Below, piece after piece: positions 49,756-58,622 of a stretch of 64,000 nucleotides of DNA. Every line of letters begins with the position of its first letter. Within the stretch, counting starts at the first letter, position 1. The notes below the pieces were generated by a model. The model worked only from the letters and a program-made list of their open reading frames with translations, did not search any database and had not been told where the DNA came from. The position numbers and the translations under genes were made by a program. Source of the stretch: Streptomyces sp. NBC_00390 (GTDB lineage Bacteria; Actinomycetota; Actinomycetes; Streptomycetales; Streptomycetaceae); assembly GCF_036057275.1 (NCBI RefSeq), contig NZ_CP107945.1:5208001-5272000 (forward strand). The letters run 5' to 3'.

Positions 49756-50966
49756 CCACGCATTCGATCGCCGGCGGCGGCGAGGCCGGGGCGGCGGTGC
49801 ACCCCGCGGCGCCTGAGGGGACCGCGGCCGGACGCCCGGGGCGGGACCGCTATCTCGACCTGCTGCGCTCCATCGCGCTGGTGCGGGTCGTCGTCTACCA
49901 CATATTCGGCTGGGCCTGGCTGACGATCGTCTTCCCTTCCATGGGCGTGATGTTCGCGCTGGCGGGCTCGCTGATGGCGCGTTCGCTGTCGCGACCCGCG
50001 TGGGGTGTCATCCGGGGGCGTGTCCGCCGCCTGCTGCCGCCGACGTGGGCCTTCGCGGCGCTCGTCGTGCCGGTGATCTTCTACTTCGGCTGGAAGCCGT
50101 TGAAGGAAGAAGGCATCTGGTGGTTCATCAAGCTCGCCTGGTACGTCGTCCCGGTCGGTGCGCCGCCCTACCCCTGGCACAGTGGTGACAAATCCGGGCT
50201 GCTGGAGGACACCTGGGCCGTCCAGGCAGTCGGTCCGCTGTGGTACATCCGCGCGTATCTGTGGTTCGTGATCGCCTCGCCGCTGCTGCTGTGGGCGTTC
50301 AAGAAGGTGCCGTGGATGACGCTGCTCGCGCCGCTCGGCCTCACCGCGATCGTCGGTTCCGGGCTCTTCACGATCCCCGGCGAGACCGGCAACGCGATCA
50401 CCGACTTCGCCTGCTACGGCTCCTGCTGGGTGCTGGGCTTCGCACACCAGCAAGGCCTGCTGGCCACGATTCCCCGCTATGTCTCGATCTCCGTGTCAGC
50501 GCTGATCATGGCGTTCGGTCTGTGGTGGGCGTCGGGGCATCTGACGGCCGACGGCTGGGACCTCAACGACATCCCGCTCGCCCAGGCGGCCTGGTCGTTC
50601 GGCTTCTGCGTGATCCTGCTGACGTACTCCCCGGCCTGGCAGCAGCTGCCCGGCCGGCTCGCGCGCTTCGACAAGCTGGTCACCCTCGCCAACAACCGCG
50701 CTGTGACGATCTACCTGTGGCACAACCTGCTGATCATGGCGACGATACCGATCATCGACCTGCTCTGGCGGATACCGGGCGTCTGGCCGACGTATTCGGG
50801 CTTCCTGGAGAGCATCTACACGATCCTGATGCTGATCGTCGTCTGGCCGCTGATAGGGCTGATGATCGTCGCCGTGGGCTGGCTGGAGGACGTGGCCGCC
50901 AAGCGCAGTCCACGGCTGTGGCCGAACGGGGCCTCCCGGGGACGCAGGCGCTCACAGCGGAGCTGA
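49752..50966 (+). CDS. Membrane acyltransferase (acyltransferase family 3)
   Basis: A 404-residue polytopic protein of the acyltransferase-3 class, which moves acetyl or other acyl groups onto exported sugars. RYLDLLRSIALVRVVVYHIFGW near residue 35 includes the conserved Arg and the catalytic-type His in VVYHIF; a further motif is WYIRAYLWF. About ten helices are predicted, followed by a basic tail. It overlaps matB by ATGA, so it is translationally coupled and probably modifies the mat polymer, for example by O-acylation. That role is inference from context. Confidence 0.9.
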   Translation: MTTHSIAGGGEAGAAVHPAAPEGTAAGRPGRDRYLDLLRSIALVRVVVYHIFGWAWLTIVFPSMGVMFALAGSLMARSLSRPAWGVIRGRVRRLLPPTWAFAALVVPVIFYFGWKPLKEEGIWWFIKLAWYVVPVGAPPYPWHSGDKSGLLEDTWAVQAVGPLWYIRAYLWFVIASPLLLWAFKKVPWMTLLAPLGLTAIVGSGLFTIPGETGNAITDFACYGSCWVLGFAHQQGLLATIPRYVSISVSALIMAFGLWWASGHLTADGWDLNDIPLAQAAWSFGFCVILLTYSPAWQQLPGRLARFDKLVTLANNRAVTIYLWHNLLIMATIPIIDLLWRIPGVWPTYSGFLESIYTILMLIVVWPLIGLMIVAVGWLEDVAAKRSPRLWPNGASRGRRRSQRS

Positions 50967-50984
50967 GCGCCGGGTGAGAGCAAG

Positions 50985-51021
50985 GTTTCGTACCGGTCAC
51001 CTCCCGCCACCGCGTTGAAAC
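50985..51021. promoter_or_regulatory. GlnR-type binding box upstream of narK
   Basis: GTTTC-N6-GTCAC (50985-51000) is an exact reverse-orientation match to the Streptomyces GlnR consensus gTnAc-N6-GaAAc. Five bases later a forward copy with one mismatch follows (GCCAC-N6-GAAAC, 51006-51021), making a large palindrome 50 bp upstream of the narK start. This suits nitrogen control of nitrate transport by GlnR, possibly together with the NnaR protein encoded downstream. Confidence 0.6.
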
Positions 51022-51071
51022 GAGCTGTCCATATCGTCGCTTCCACGACCGGACAAAGGTGGAGGCGCGTC

Positions 51072-52424
51072 ATGGCAGGCCGATGGATCGAAGAGTGGGA
51101 CCCCGAGAACGAGACCTTCTGGAACGAGAAGGGGGAGCGGATAGCCCGGCGCAATCTCGCCTTCTCCGTGCTCAGTGAGCACATCGGCTTCTCGATCTGG
51201 ACCCTGTTCTCCGTGATGGTCCTGTTCATGGGACCCGAGTACGGCATCGACCCGGCCGGGAAGTTCTTCCTGATCGCGACCGCGACGCTGGTCGGCGCCG
51301 TGATCCGGGTCCCGTACACCTTCGCCGTCGCCAAGTTCGGCGGCCGGAACTGGACCATCTTCAGCGCGCTGCTCCTGCTGTTGCCGGCCGGCGCGGCGTA
51401 CGCGGTGATGGAGCCCGGCACCTCGTACAACACGTTCCTGGCGGTGGCCGCCCTGGCCGGCGTCGGCGGCGGAAACTTCGCGTCGTCCATGACGAACATC
51501 AACGCCTTCTTCCCGCTGCGCAAGAAGGGCTGGGCCCTCGGGCTCAACGCGGGCGGCGGCAACATCGGCGTCCCGGTCATCCAGCTGGTGTCCCTGCTGG
51601 TCATCGGCACCGCCGGTGCCGCCCAGCCGCGGCTCGTGCTGGCCATCTACATCCCGCTGATCGTGATCGCCGCCGTGTGCGCCGCCCTGTTCATGGACAA
51701 CCTCGCGCCGGTCAAGAACGACACCGGTGCCGCCAAGGAGGCCGTCAAGGACGCCCACACGTGGATCATGTCCTTCCTCTACATCGGCACCTTCGGCTCG
51801 TTCATCGGCTACAGCTTCGCCTTCGGTCTGGTGCTGCAGACCCAGTTCGGCCGCACCCCGCTGCAGGCCGCCTCGCTCACCTTCATCGGCCCGCTGCTCG
51901 GCTCGCTGATCCGGCCCGTCGGCGGATCGCTCGCCGACCGCTTCGGCGGCGCCCGCATCACCCTGTGGAACTTCATCGCCATGGCCGGTGCGACGAGTGT
52001 CGTCATCGCCGCCTCGGTCCAGAAGTCCCTGCCGGTCTTCCTCGTCGGCTTCATCTCCCTGTTCGTGCTCACCGGCCTCGGCAACGGCTCCACGTACAAG
52101 ATGATCCCCGGCATCTTCCAGAACAAGGCGCTCGCCAAGGGCATGACCGGCGACGAGGCCGACGCCTACGGCCGCCGGCTGTCGGGCGCCTCGATGGGGC
52201 TGATCGGAGCCGTCGGCGCGATCGGCGGTCTCGGCATCAACCTCGCCTTCCGCCAGTCCTTCCTGACGGCGGGCACCGGCACCGCCGCCTTCGTCTCCTT
52301 CCTGGCCTTCTACGCGGTGTGCACGGTCGTGACCTGGGCGGTATACCTTCGCCGGCCGGTCGTGGTGCCCGTCCGCACGGCGGAGACCGAGACGGAGCCG
52401 CAGCTCGGGCTCGCCCGGGTGTGA
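51072..52424 (+). CDS. narK: NarK-family nitrate/nitrite transporter
   Basis: A 450-residue MFS protein of the nitrate/nitrite porter class with twelve helices. The two glycine-rich nitrate signatures are visible (AGVGGGNFASSMTNINAFFP in helix 5 and the less strict FVGFIS...GLGNGSTYKMIPGIF in helix 11), and the N-terminal WIEEWDPENETFWNEKGERIA is typical of actinobacterial NarK. The ATG at 51072 has AGGTGGAGG 6 bases upstream and is preferred to the TTG at 51015. A GlnR-type box lies upstream and an nnaR-like regulator downstream. It should import nitrate or export nitrite for assimilation. Confidence 0.93.
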   Translation: MAGRWIEEWDPENETFWNEKGERIARRNLAFSVLSEHIGFSIWTLFSVMVLFMGPEYGIDPAGKFFLIATATLVGAVIRVPYTFAVAKFGGRNWTIFSALLLLLPAGAAYAVMEPGTSYNTFLAVAALAGVGGGNFASSMTNINAFFPLRKKGWALGLNAGGGNIGVPVIQLVSLLVIGTAGAAQPRLVLAIYIPLIVIAAVCAALFMDNLAPVKNDTGAAKEAVKDAHTWIMSFLYIGTFGSFIGYSFAFGLVLQTQFGRTPLQAASLTFIGPLLGSLIRPVGGSLADRFGGARITLWNFIAMAGATSVVIAASVQKSLPVFLVGFISLFVLTGLGNGSTYKMIPGIFQNKALAKGMTGDEADAYGRRLSGASMGLIGAVGAIGGLGINLAFRQSFLTAGTGTAAFVSFLAFYAVCTVVTWAVYLRRPVVVPVRTAETETEPQLGLARV

Positions 52425-52526
52425 CCGGGCGAAGTACGTAACGACAGGGAAATATGAGCGATCCGGGCCTGTCACGCACCTTTGACAGGCTCGGTCGCCC
52501 ATTGACATCCACGTGGGGACGACGAC

Positions 52527-53672
52527 ATGCACGACCACGGCCATCCGCACGGCCCTCTCACCGGCTTCACCGTCGGCGTCACCGCCGCCCGTCGCGCCGA
52601 CGAGCTCGGCGCACTGCTGCGGCGGCGTGGTGCGGCCGTGCTGCACGCGCCCGCACTGCGTATCGTCCCGCTCGCCGACGACGCCGAACTCCTCGCCGCG
52701 ACCAAGGAGTTGATCGACCACGCCCCTGATGTGGTGGTCGCCACCACCGCCATCGGCTTTCGCGGCTGGGTCGAGGCCGCCGACGGATGGGGCTTCGGCG
52801 AGGAGCTGCTGAGCCGGCTGCGCGGTGTGGAGCTGCTGGCCCGCGGCCCCAAGGTGAAGGGGGCGATCCGTGCCGCAGGGCTCACCGAGGAGTGGTCCCC
52901 GGCATCGGAGTCCATGGCCGAGGTGCTGGACCGGCTGCTCGGGCAGGGCGTGGCCGGCCGGCGTGTCGCGCTCCAGCTGCACGGCGAGCCGCTGCCCGGA
53001 TTCGTGGAGGCGCTGCGGGCCGGGGGCGCCGATGTCGTCCTCGTACCCGTCTACCGCTGGATGGCGCCGCAGGACATCGCCCCGCTGGACCGGATGCTGG
53101 ACGCGGTCGTGTCCCGGAGCCTGGACGCCATCACCTTCACCAGCGCCCCGGCCGCCGTCTCGCTGCTCTCACGCGCCGAAGGCCGCGGACTGCTGCCGCT
53201 GCTGCTCGACGCACTCGGGCACCATGTGCTCGCGGCCTGCGTGGGACCGGTCACCGCCGTGCCGCTCCAGGCGGCCGGGGTCAACACCGTCCAGCCGGAG
53301 CGATTCCGGCTCGGCCCGCTCGTCCAGCTGATCGGCATGGAGCTGCCGGCCCGCGCCCGCACGCTTCCGGTCGCCGGTCACCGGGTCGAGATCCGAGGTC
53401 ATGCCGTCCTGATCGACGACGAGCTGCGACCCGTCCCGCCCGCCGGAATGGCCCTGCTGCGTGCCCTGTCCGAGCGGCCCGGCTGGGTCGTCTCCCGCCC
53501 CGACCTGCTGCGCGCGCTGCCCGGCGCCGGCAGGGACGAGCACGCCGTCGAGACCGCGATGGCCCGGCTGCGTACGGCACTCGGCGCGCCGAAGCTGATC
53601 CAGACCGTGGTCAAGCGGGGGTACCGCCTGGCGCTCGACCCGGCGGCCGACACCAAGTACGCGGACGCCTGA
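52527..53672 (+). CDS. nnaR: HemD-like / winged-helix regulator of nitrate and nitrite assimilation (NnaR)
   Basis: A 381-residue protein. Residues 1 to about 265 have the uroporphyrinogen-III synthase (HemD) fold (GFTVGVTAARRADELGALL, VVATTAIGFRGWVEA, ITFTSAPAAVSLL), and the C-terminus (about 275-375) is an OmpR-type winged helix (LIDDELRPVPPAGMALLRAL, AVETAMARLRTALG, TVVKRGYRL). Such fusions beside narK are regulators rather than haem enzymes; the S. coelicolor relative NnaR acts with GlnR on nitrate/nitrite genes. The pairing with narK supports that. GGGGA lies 8 bases upstream of the start. Whether the HemD domain retains catalysis is unknown. Confidence 0.88.
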   Translation: MHDHGHPHGPLTGFTVGVTAARRADELGALLRRRGAAVLHAPALRIVPLADDAELLAATKELIDHAPDVVVATTAIGFRGWVEAADGWGFGEELLSRLRGVELLARGPKVKGAIRAAGLTEEWSPASESMAEVLDRLLGQGVAGRRVALQLHGEPLPGFVEALRAGGADVVLVPVYRWMAPQDIAPLDRMLDAVVSRSLDAITFTSAPAAVSLLSRAEGRGLLPLLLDALGHHVLAACVGPVTAVPLQAAGVNTVQPERFRLGPLVQLIGMELPARARTLPVAGHRVEIRGHAVLIDDELRPVPPAGMALLRALSERPGWVVSRPDLLRALPGAGRDEHAVETAMARLRTALGAPKLIQTVVKRGYRLALDPAADTKYADA

Positions 53673-53883
53673 GGGGTTTCCTCACCGCTGGAGCGCCCGC
53701 AGCAGCGCAGCGGGCGGGGCCACGAGGACATGACGCCCGGCGTCACCCGCCGCCCAGCCGTCGTTGACCGGCAGGACGGCCGGTAAAGACAGGGTGCGGC
53801 TTGAGGAGGGGTTCCGGCCGCACCCGCCGACGGGCACTCTGGTGGGGGACAGCGGTGGTGACCCACAGGGCGGTGACAGGCGC

Positions 53884-54519
53884 ATGACATCGGCGGGCTC
53901 GGGTGTGGGGATCCCCCCAGCGCAGCGAGGGGGAGAGTGGCGGTTCGACTCCGGGCGGATCTGCCTGGATCTCGTGGCGACCTCGTCGGAGGTCCCCCGG
54001 CCGCCCGCCGCCGCACAGGAACCACTCGCGGACACCGGACGGTTGGAGCACTGGCTGGTCGGTGCGGGACTGGTCCCGGCGGGCACCCGGCTCGGCTGCG
54101 TCGACGGCATCTGGGTGAGCCGCTTCGTCGAACTGCGCGACTGCGTGGCCCAGCTGGTGCGCGCCGAACTCGACGGCCGGGGCGCGGAGTCCGCGCTGGA
54201 GCGGCTCAACACCATCGCGGCCGGGCCGCCACCCCGCATCAGAGCCGTACGGGACCAGCACGGCGCGCTGGTCAGGGCCCTGTGCACGGCGCCCGATTGC
54301 GGTGCGCTGCTCGCCGCTGTCGCGCGTGACGCCGTGGAGCTGCTGACCGATCCGGCGGACCGTTCACGGCTGCGGCAGTGCGAGGGAGACAACTGCCGCC
54401 GTGTGTATTTGGACACATCCCGTGGACGCAGGCGCCGTTGGTGCTCGAGTGAGGTATGCGGCAATCGGGAACGTGTGGCCCGGCATCGACGGCGAACTGC
54501 CGCCGCAGCAGGGGCCTGA
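53884..54519 (+). CDS. CGNR zinc-finger protein (ABATE domain)
   Basis: A 211-residue protein. The N-terminal part has the ABATE-type start (RFDSGRICLDLVATS) followed by a helical domain. The C-terminal 45 residues form the CGNR zinc finger: CEGDNCRRVYLDTSRG, then RRRWCSSEVCGNRERVARH, with four cysteines and an Arg-rich DNA-binding look. Members are thought to be stress-related transcription factors. The ATG at 53884 was preferred to an upstream ATG (53764) because that extension is low-complexity. It is followed after 118 bp by the sigma factor gene, with an AT-rich imperfect palindrome between. Confidence 0.88.
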   Translation: MTSAGSGVGIPPAQRGGEWRFDSGRICLDLVATSSEVPRPPAAAQEPLADTGRLEHWLVGAGLVPAGTRLGCVDGIWVSRFVELRDCVAQLVRAELDGRGAESALERLNTIAAGPPPRIRAVRDQHGALVRALCTAPDCGALLAAVARDAVELLTDPADRSRLRQCEGDNCRRVYLDTSRGRRRRWCSSEVCGNRERVARHRRRTAAAAGA

Positions 54520-54523
54520 GGCC

Positions 54524-54550
54524 CCGAAAAAGATCTTGAAACTTTTTTGG
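54524..54550. promoter_or_regulatory. AT-rich imperfect palindrome upstream of the ECF sigma gene
   Basis: ccgaaaaag at 54524-54532 faces cttttttgg at 54542-54550, an AT-rich patch rare in this genome. TGAAAC at 54537-54542 resembles an ECF -35 element, and GTTGAG 14 bases further on is a possible -10, so this may be the autoregulated sigma promoter. It could also fold as a weak terminator of the CGNR gene. Confidence 0.35.
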
Positions 54551-54637
54551 CCGGCGTTGAGTGAACCCTTCGCGGCCCCCGTAGTGAAGGGGGACAAGCA
54601 GCCAGCCGAAAAACAAGGTCTCGACCGGGAGGTTCAG

Positions 54638-55222
54638 GTGCGCAAGGATGCCGCCGTGGCCGATGACCGTCCGCAACGGGCCCGCCATCGCAACGACAAG
54701 GCACGCGACACCTCCATGCCCGACGAGGAGTTGATGCGTGCCCTCTATCGCGAACATGCCGGACCGTTGCTCGCCTATGTACTGCGTCTTGTTGCCGGCG
54801 ATCGCCAGCGCGCGGAAGACGTCGTACAGGAGACGCTCATCCGTGCCTGGAAGAATGCCGGCCAGCTCAACCGTGCGACCGGCTCTGTCCGACCCTGGCT
54901 GGTGACGGTCGCCCGGCGCATCGTCATCGACGGTCACCGCAGCCGGCAGGCCCGGCCGCAGGAGGTCGATCCGTCGCCGCTTGAGGTCATGCCCGCGGAG
55001 GACGAGATCGACAAGGCGTTGTGGCTGATGACGCTATCGGATGCGCTCGATGATTTGACGCCCGCCCACAGGGAAGTCCTTGTCGAGACGTACTTCAAGG
55101 GGCGCACGGTCAATGAGGCGGCCGAGACACTCGGCATACCCAGCGGGACCGTGCGGTCCCGGGTGTTCTATGCGCTCCGTTCCATGAAGCTCGCTCTGGA
55201 GGAAAGGGGGGTCTCGGCATGA
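54638..55222 (+). CDS. sigU: ECF RNA polymerase sigma factor SigU-like
   Basis: A 194-residue ECF sigma factor. Region 2 runs from EELMRALYREHAGPLLAYVL through DVVQETLIRAWKNAG, and region 4 has LTPAHREVLVETYFKGRTV followed by the helix-turn-helix NEAAETLGIPSGTVRSRV. GTG at 54638 was chosen because GGGAGG lies 5 bases upstream; an internal ATG at 54716 has none. The gene overlaps the anti-sigma gene by ATGA. In S. coelicolor the sigma factor at this position, before helD, is SigU, whose unchecked activity blocks morphological development; the name is assigned by position and length. Confidence 0.85.
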   Translation: MRKDAAVADDRPQRARHRNDKARDTSMPDEELMRALYREHAGPLLAYVLRLVAGDRQRAEDVVQETLIRAWKNAGQLNRATGSVRPWLVTVARRIVIDGHRSRQARPQEVDPSPLEVMPAEDEIDKALWLMTLSDALDDLTPAHREVLVETYFKGRTVNEAAETLGIPSGTVRSRVFYALRSMKLALEERGVSA

Positions 55223-56043
55223 CCATGTATGAGCAGGAGTCCGTGCACGACGCCGTCGGCGCATACGTGCTCGGCGTGCTCGACGAAGCGGACGCCTCCG
55301 CCTTCGAGGCGCATCTGGCGGGCTGCGACATCTGCGCCGCCCACCTCGAGGAGTTCTCCGGCATCGAGCCGATGCTGGCGATGCTGGCCGAGGCACCCGC
55401 CCCCGCGCCGCCGCAGAGCAATGTCTACAACCTCCCCGGCATGCGCTCGGCACCCCCACCGACACGGCCTGTGCCCGTGGTCCCTTCCCCGCCCAGCCCC
55501 AAGCTGCTCGGCGGGCTCCTGAACGAGGTGGCCGCGAAGCGTGCGCAGAAGCGCCGGCGCGGGATGTACCTGGTCGCGGCGGCGGCCGCACTGATCATCG
55601 GCGGCCCGACCGCCGCGGTCATGGCCACGGGGAACGACGCGGGCAGCAACCAGGCGGCCCCCGACCCGCACCCCACCAGCCCCGCCGAGGACGCCTTCTT
55701 CAACCACATGGAGGAGAAGGTGCAGGCCACGGACGCGACGACCAAGGTCAACGCGGTCGTCGGCATGGAGAAAAAGCCCTACGGCACCCACGCGGTCCTG
55801 CAGCTGAAGGGCGTCAAGGGCCCCCTGAAGTGCAACCTCATCGCGGTCTCCAACACCGGCGAGGAGGAGGTTGTCACCTCCTGGTCGGTACCCAAGTGGG
55901 GATACGGCATCCCGGACAGCCCTGAAGAGGCCGGGAGAAAGCCGCTGTACGTGCACGGCGGAGCCGCGATGGACCGCGACGACATCGATCACTTCGAGAT
56001 CCGGACCTTCGACGGCGAGCGACTGGTGGAGGTCGACGCCTGA
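55219..56043 (+). CDS. rsuA: Membrane anti-sigma factor with ZAS zinc motif (RsuA-like)
   Basis: A 274-residue anti-sigma factor. The N-terminal ZAS domain has His10 and the H-x3-C-x2-C motif (His32, Cys36, Cys39) that binds zinc and the sigma factor. A Pro-rich linker follows, then one transmembrane helix at about 116-136 and an outer domain of about 135 residues of beta-sandwich character (THAVLQLKGVKGPLKCNLIAV). It resembles RskA-type proteins released by proteolysis. It overlaps the sigma gene by 4 bp, so the two are made in balance. The stop is followed within 6 bases by the left arm of an inverted repeat. Confidence 0.9.
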   Translation: MTMYEQESVHDAVGAYVLGVLDEADASAFEAHLAGCDICAAHLEEFSGIEPMLAMLAEAPAPAPPQSNVYNLPGMRSAPPPTRPVPVVPSPPSPKLLGGLLNEVAAKRAQKRRRGMYLVAAAAALIIGGPTAAVMATGNDAGSNQAAPDPHPTSPAEDAFFNHMEEKVQATDATTKVNAVVGMEKKPYGTHAVLQLKGVKGPLKCNLIAVSNTGEEEVVTSWSVPKWGYGIPDSPEEAGRKPLYVHGGAAMDRDDIDHFEIRTFDGERLVEVDA

Positions 56044-56049
56044 CAGACC

Positions 56050-56101
56050 GGCCCCCTTCGCGTACGGTTGACGGCTGCCCAGTGCACGTCAGAAGGGGGC
56101 C
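56050..56101 (+). promoter_or_regulatory. Inverted repeat masking the helD ribosome binding site
   Basis: ggcccccttc (56050-56059) and gaagggggcc (56092-56101) are perfectly complementary over 10 bp. The right arm contains the Shine-Dalgarno AAGGGGG of the helD gene, whose GTG is at 56105. In a read-through transcript from the sigma operon the site would be base-paired. A TTGACG hexamer lies in the loop (56067-56072). Confidence 0.45.
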
Positions 56102-56104
56102 TCG

Positions 56105-58543
56105 GTGGCCGCGCAGGATGCCGCTGTGAATTCCGTGATCGGTTCGACCGCCGACACGGTGCGAGACCGCGAGATCGGTGTCGAACAGGAACATCTCGAC
56201 AGGGTGTACCGCCGCCTCGAGGAGAAGATCCACGAGGCGGAATTCCTGATGCACGACGCCGCCCAGCGCGGTCAGGTCGGCACCCCCGGCGCACTCGCCG
56301 AGCGGGACGCCCAGGTCTTCCGAGCGGGCATCCACCTCAACCGTCTCAACAGCGAGTTCGAGGACTTCCTCTTCGGCCGTATCGACCTGCTGTACGGCAA
56401 GGACGGCAAGAAGGGCCCCGACGGCGCGTACACCTCCGTCGAGCCCGCCGACGACGCCGTACGGCCGGACAACACCGCCGAGATCGGCGAGACCCTGCAC
56501 ATCGGCCGGATCGGCGTCCTCGACTCCGACTACGCGCCCATGGTCATCGACTGGCGCGCCCCCGCCGCTGCCCCGTTCTACCGCTCGACCCCGGTCGACC
56601 CCGGACGGGTGGTGCGCCGCCGGGTCATCCGTTCCAAGGGGCGCAAGGTCCTCGGTGTCGAGGACGACCTGATGCGTCCGGAGCTGACCGCCACCCTGGA
56701 CGGCGCCGAGCTCCCGGTCATCGGCGACGGTGCCCTGATGGCGGCGCTCGGCCAGGCCCGCAGCCACACCATGCGTGACATCGTCGCCTCCATCCAGGCG
56801 GAGCAGGACCTGGTGATCCGCGCCCCCGCCGCGTCGGTCGCCCAGGTCGAGGGCGGCCCCGGTACGGGCAAGACGGCGGTCGCCCTGCACCGCGCGGCCT
56901 ATCTGCTCTACCAGGACCGCCGGCGCTACGCGGGCGGCATTCTCATCGTCTCCCCGACCCCGCTGCTCGTCGCCTACACCGAGGGCGTGCTGCCGTCGCT
57001 CGGCGAGGAGGGCCAGGTCGCCATCCGCGCGCTCGGCTCGCTGGTCGACGGGGTGGAGGCCACGACGTACGACGATTCCGCGGTCGCCCGTGTCAAGGGG
57101 TCGTCGCGCATGCTCAAGGTGCTGCGCAAGGCCGCACGGGGCGCGCTGGAGCTTCCGGGCGGGGGCGCCAGGGGTGCGGCCGCCGCGGGGCGCGGCGGGC
57201 AGCTCGCGTTCGGCGAGGACGACGCGGCCCAGGCCGTACCCGCCGAGTCGCCCACCCGGCTGCGGGTGGTCGCCTTCGGGCGGCGGCTCGAGCTGGAGGC
57301 CGACGAGCTGCAGCGCATCCGGCACAACGTCCTCGGCGGGACCGCGCCCGTCAACCTGCTGCGCCCGCGCGCCCGGCGCCTGCTGCTGGACGCCCTGTAC
57401 GCCAAGTCCGGTGCGACCGGCCGTGCTGCGTCCTCCTCCTACACGGACCCCGAGCTCGCCGCCGAGCTGCGCTCGTCCTTCGACGAGGACGTCACGAGCG
57501 AGGACAGCTTCATCGAGTTCCTCGACGCGTGGTGGCCGGAGCTCACCCCGCGCGCAGTGCTCTCCGCGATGGCCGACGAGCGGCGTCTCGGCCGCTGGGC
57601 GCGCCGGGTGCTCAACCCGGGCGAGGTGCGCCGACTCGCCAGGTCGCTGCGCCGCGACGCCCTGTCCGTGCACGATGTGGCGCTGCTCGACGAACTGCAG
57701 GCGCAGCTCGGCACCCCGGCCCGCCCCCGCAAGAAGCGCGAGCTCGACCCGCTGGACCACCTCACCGGTCTGGAGGAGCTCATGCCGCAGCGCGAGGAGA
57801 CCCAGCGTGAGCGGCAGGAGCGGCTGGCGGCCGAGCGCACCGAGTACGCGCATGTCATCGTCGACGAGGCGCAGGATCTGACGCCGATGCAGTGGCGGAT
57901 GGTCGGCCGCCGGGGCAGGCACGCCACCTGGACGGTCGTCGGGGACCCCGCCCAGTCGTCCTGGCCGTCCCCGGACGAGGCGGCCGAGGCCCGTGACGAG
58001 GCGCTCGGCACCCGGCCCCGGCGCCGCTTCGAGCTGACCGTCAACTACCGCAACCCGGCCGAGATCGCCGAGCTCTCGGCCAAGGTGCTCAAGCTCGCGA
58101 TGCCCGGGATGCGCGCCCCGTCCGCCGTCCGCTCCACGGGCGTACTGCCGCGCTTCGCCGCCGTACCGGAGGGCAGCGACCTGGCCAGGACCGTGCGGGC
58201 CGAGGCACAGCGGCTGCTGGACGAGGTCGAGGGCACCGTCGGTGTCGTCGTCGCGATGAACCGGCGCGAGCAGGCGGCACGTTGGCTGGCGGGGCTCGGT
58301 GAGCGCGTGGTGGTGCTGGGGTCGCTGGAGGCCAAGGGCCTCGAGTACGACGCCACGGTGGTCGCCTCGCCGGCGGAGATCGCCGGGGGTTCCTCCCGGG
58401 ACGGGGTCTTTGGGGGAGAGTCGGCCGCCGGGCTGCGGGTGCTCTACGTGGCGCTGACCCGGGCGACGCAGCAGCTCACGGTGGTCTCGGGCCCGCGCGA
58501 CAAGCCGGACGAGAACGGGGTCCCGGACCTGCTGCGGGACTGA
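56105..58543 (+). CDS. helD: HelD/HelR-like RNA polymerase-associated SF1 helicase
   Basis: An 812-residue SF1 (UvrD/Rep-like) ATPase. A coiled N-terminal arm (residues 1 to about 90) precedes the motor. The P-loop is GGPGTGKT at 250-257, Walker B is VIVDEAQDLTPMQWRM, and later motifs include VVGDPAQSSW, VNYRNPAEIA and GLEYDATVV...LYVALTRAT. The domain order and the IGRIGVLD...VIDWRAPAAAPFY segment are those of HelD, which frees stalled RNA polymerase from nucleic acid and, as HelR in some streptomycetes, from rifampicin. I see no rifamycin-associated element upstream, so basal recycling is more likely. GTG at 56105 has AAGGGGG upstream. Confidence 0.9.
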   Translation: MAAQDAAVNSVIGSTADTVRDREIGVEQEHLDRVYRRLEEKIHEAEFLMHDAAQRGQVGTPGALAERDAQVFRAGIHLNRLNSEFEDFLFGRIDLLYGKDGKKGPDGAYTSVEPADDAVRPDNTAEIGETLHIGRIGVLDSDYAPMVIDWRAPAAAPFYRSTPVDPGRVVRRRVIRSKGRKVLGVEDDLMRPELTATLDGAELPVIGDGALMAALGQARSHTMRDIVASIQAEQDLVIRAPAASVAQVEGGPGTGKTAVALHRAAYLLYQDRRRYAGGILIVSPTPLLVAYTEGVLPSLGEEGQVAIRALGSLVDGVEATTYDDSAVARVKGSSRMLKVLRKAARGALELPGGGARGAAAAGRGGQLAFGEDDAAQAVPAESPTRLRVVAFGRRLELEADELQRIRHNVLGGTAPVNLLRPRARRLLLDALYAKSGATGRAASSSYTDPELAAELRSSFDEDVTSEDSFIEFLDAWWPELTPRAVLSAMADERRLGRWARRVLNPGEVRRLARSLRRDALSVHDVALLDELQAQLGTPARPRKKRELDPLDHLTGLEELMPQREETQRERQERLAAERTEYAHVIVDEAQDLTPMQWRMVGRRGRHATWTVVGDPAQSSWPSPDEAAEARDEALGTRPRRRFELTVNYRNPAEIAELSAKVLKLAMPGMRAPSAVRSTGVLPRFAAVPEGSDLARTVRAEAQRLLDEVEGTVGVVVAMNRREQAARWLAGLGERVVVLGSLEAKGLEYDATVVASPAEIAGGSSRDGVFGGESAAGLRVLYVALTRATQQLTVVSGPRDKPDENGVPDLLRD

Positions 58544-58622
58544 GGCGGACCACGTGGGCGACTGACGCGGAGTCAACCTGCGATGTCGGAATCACTTGCC
58601 GGGGTGGTTTGTTAGCCTTGGT

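Noticed and set aside
50997..52982. A 661-codon minus-strand frame over narK and the start of nnaR
   Set aside because: Antisense shadow with Gly/Glu/Asp/Arg-rich product and no ribosome binding site.
55874..58576. A 900-codon minus-strand frame over helD
   Set aside because: Antisense shadow; HelD motifs on the plus strand leave no doubt.
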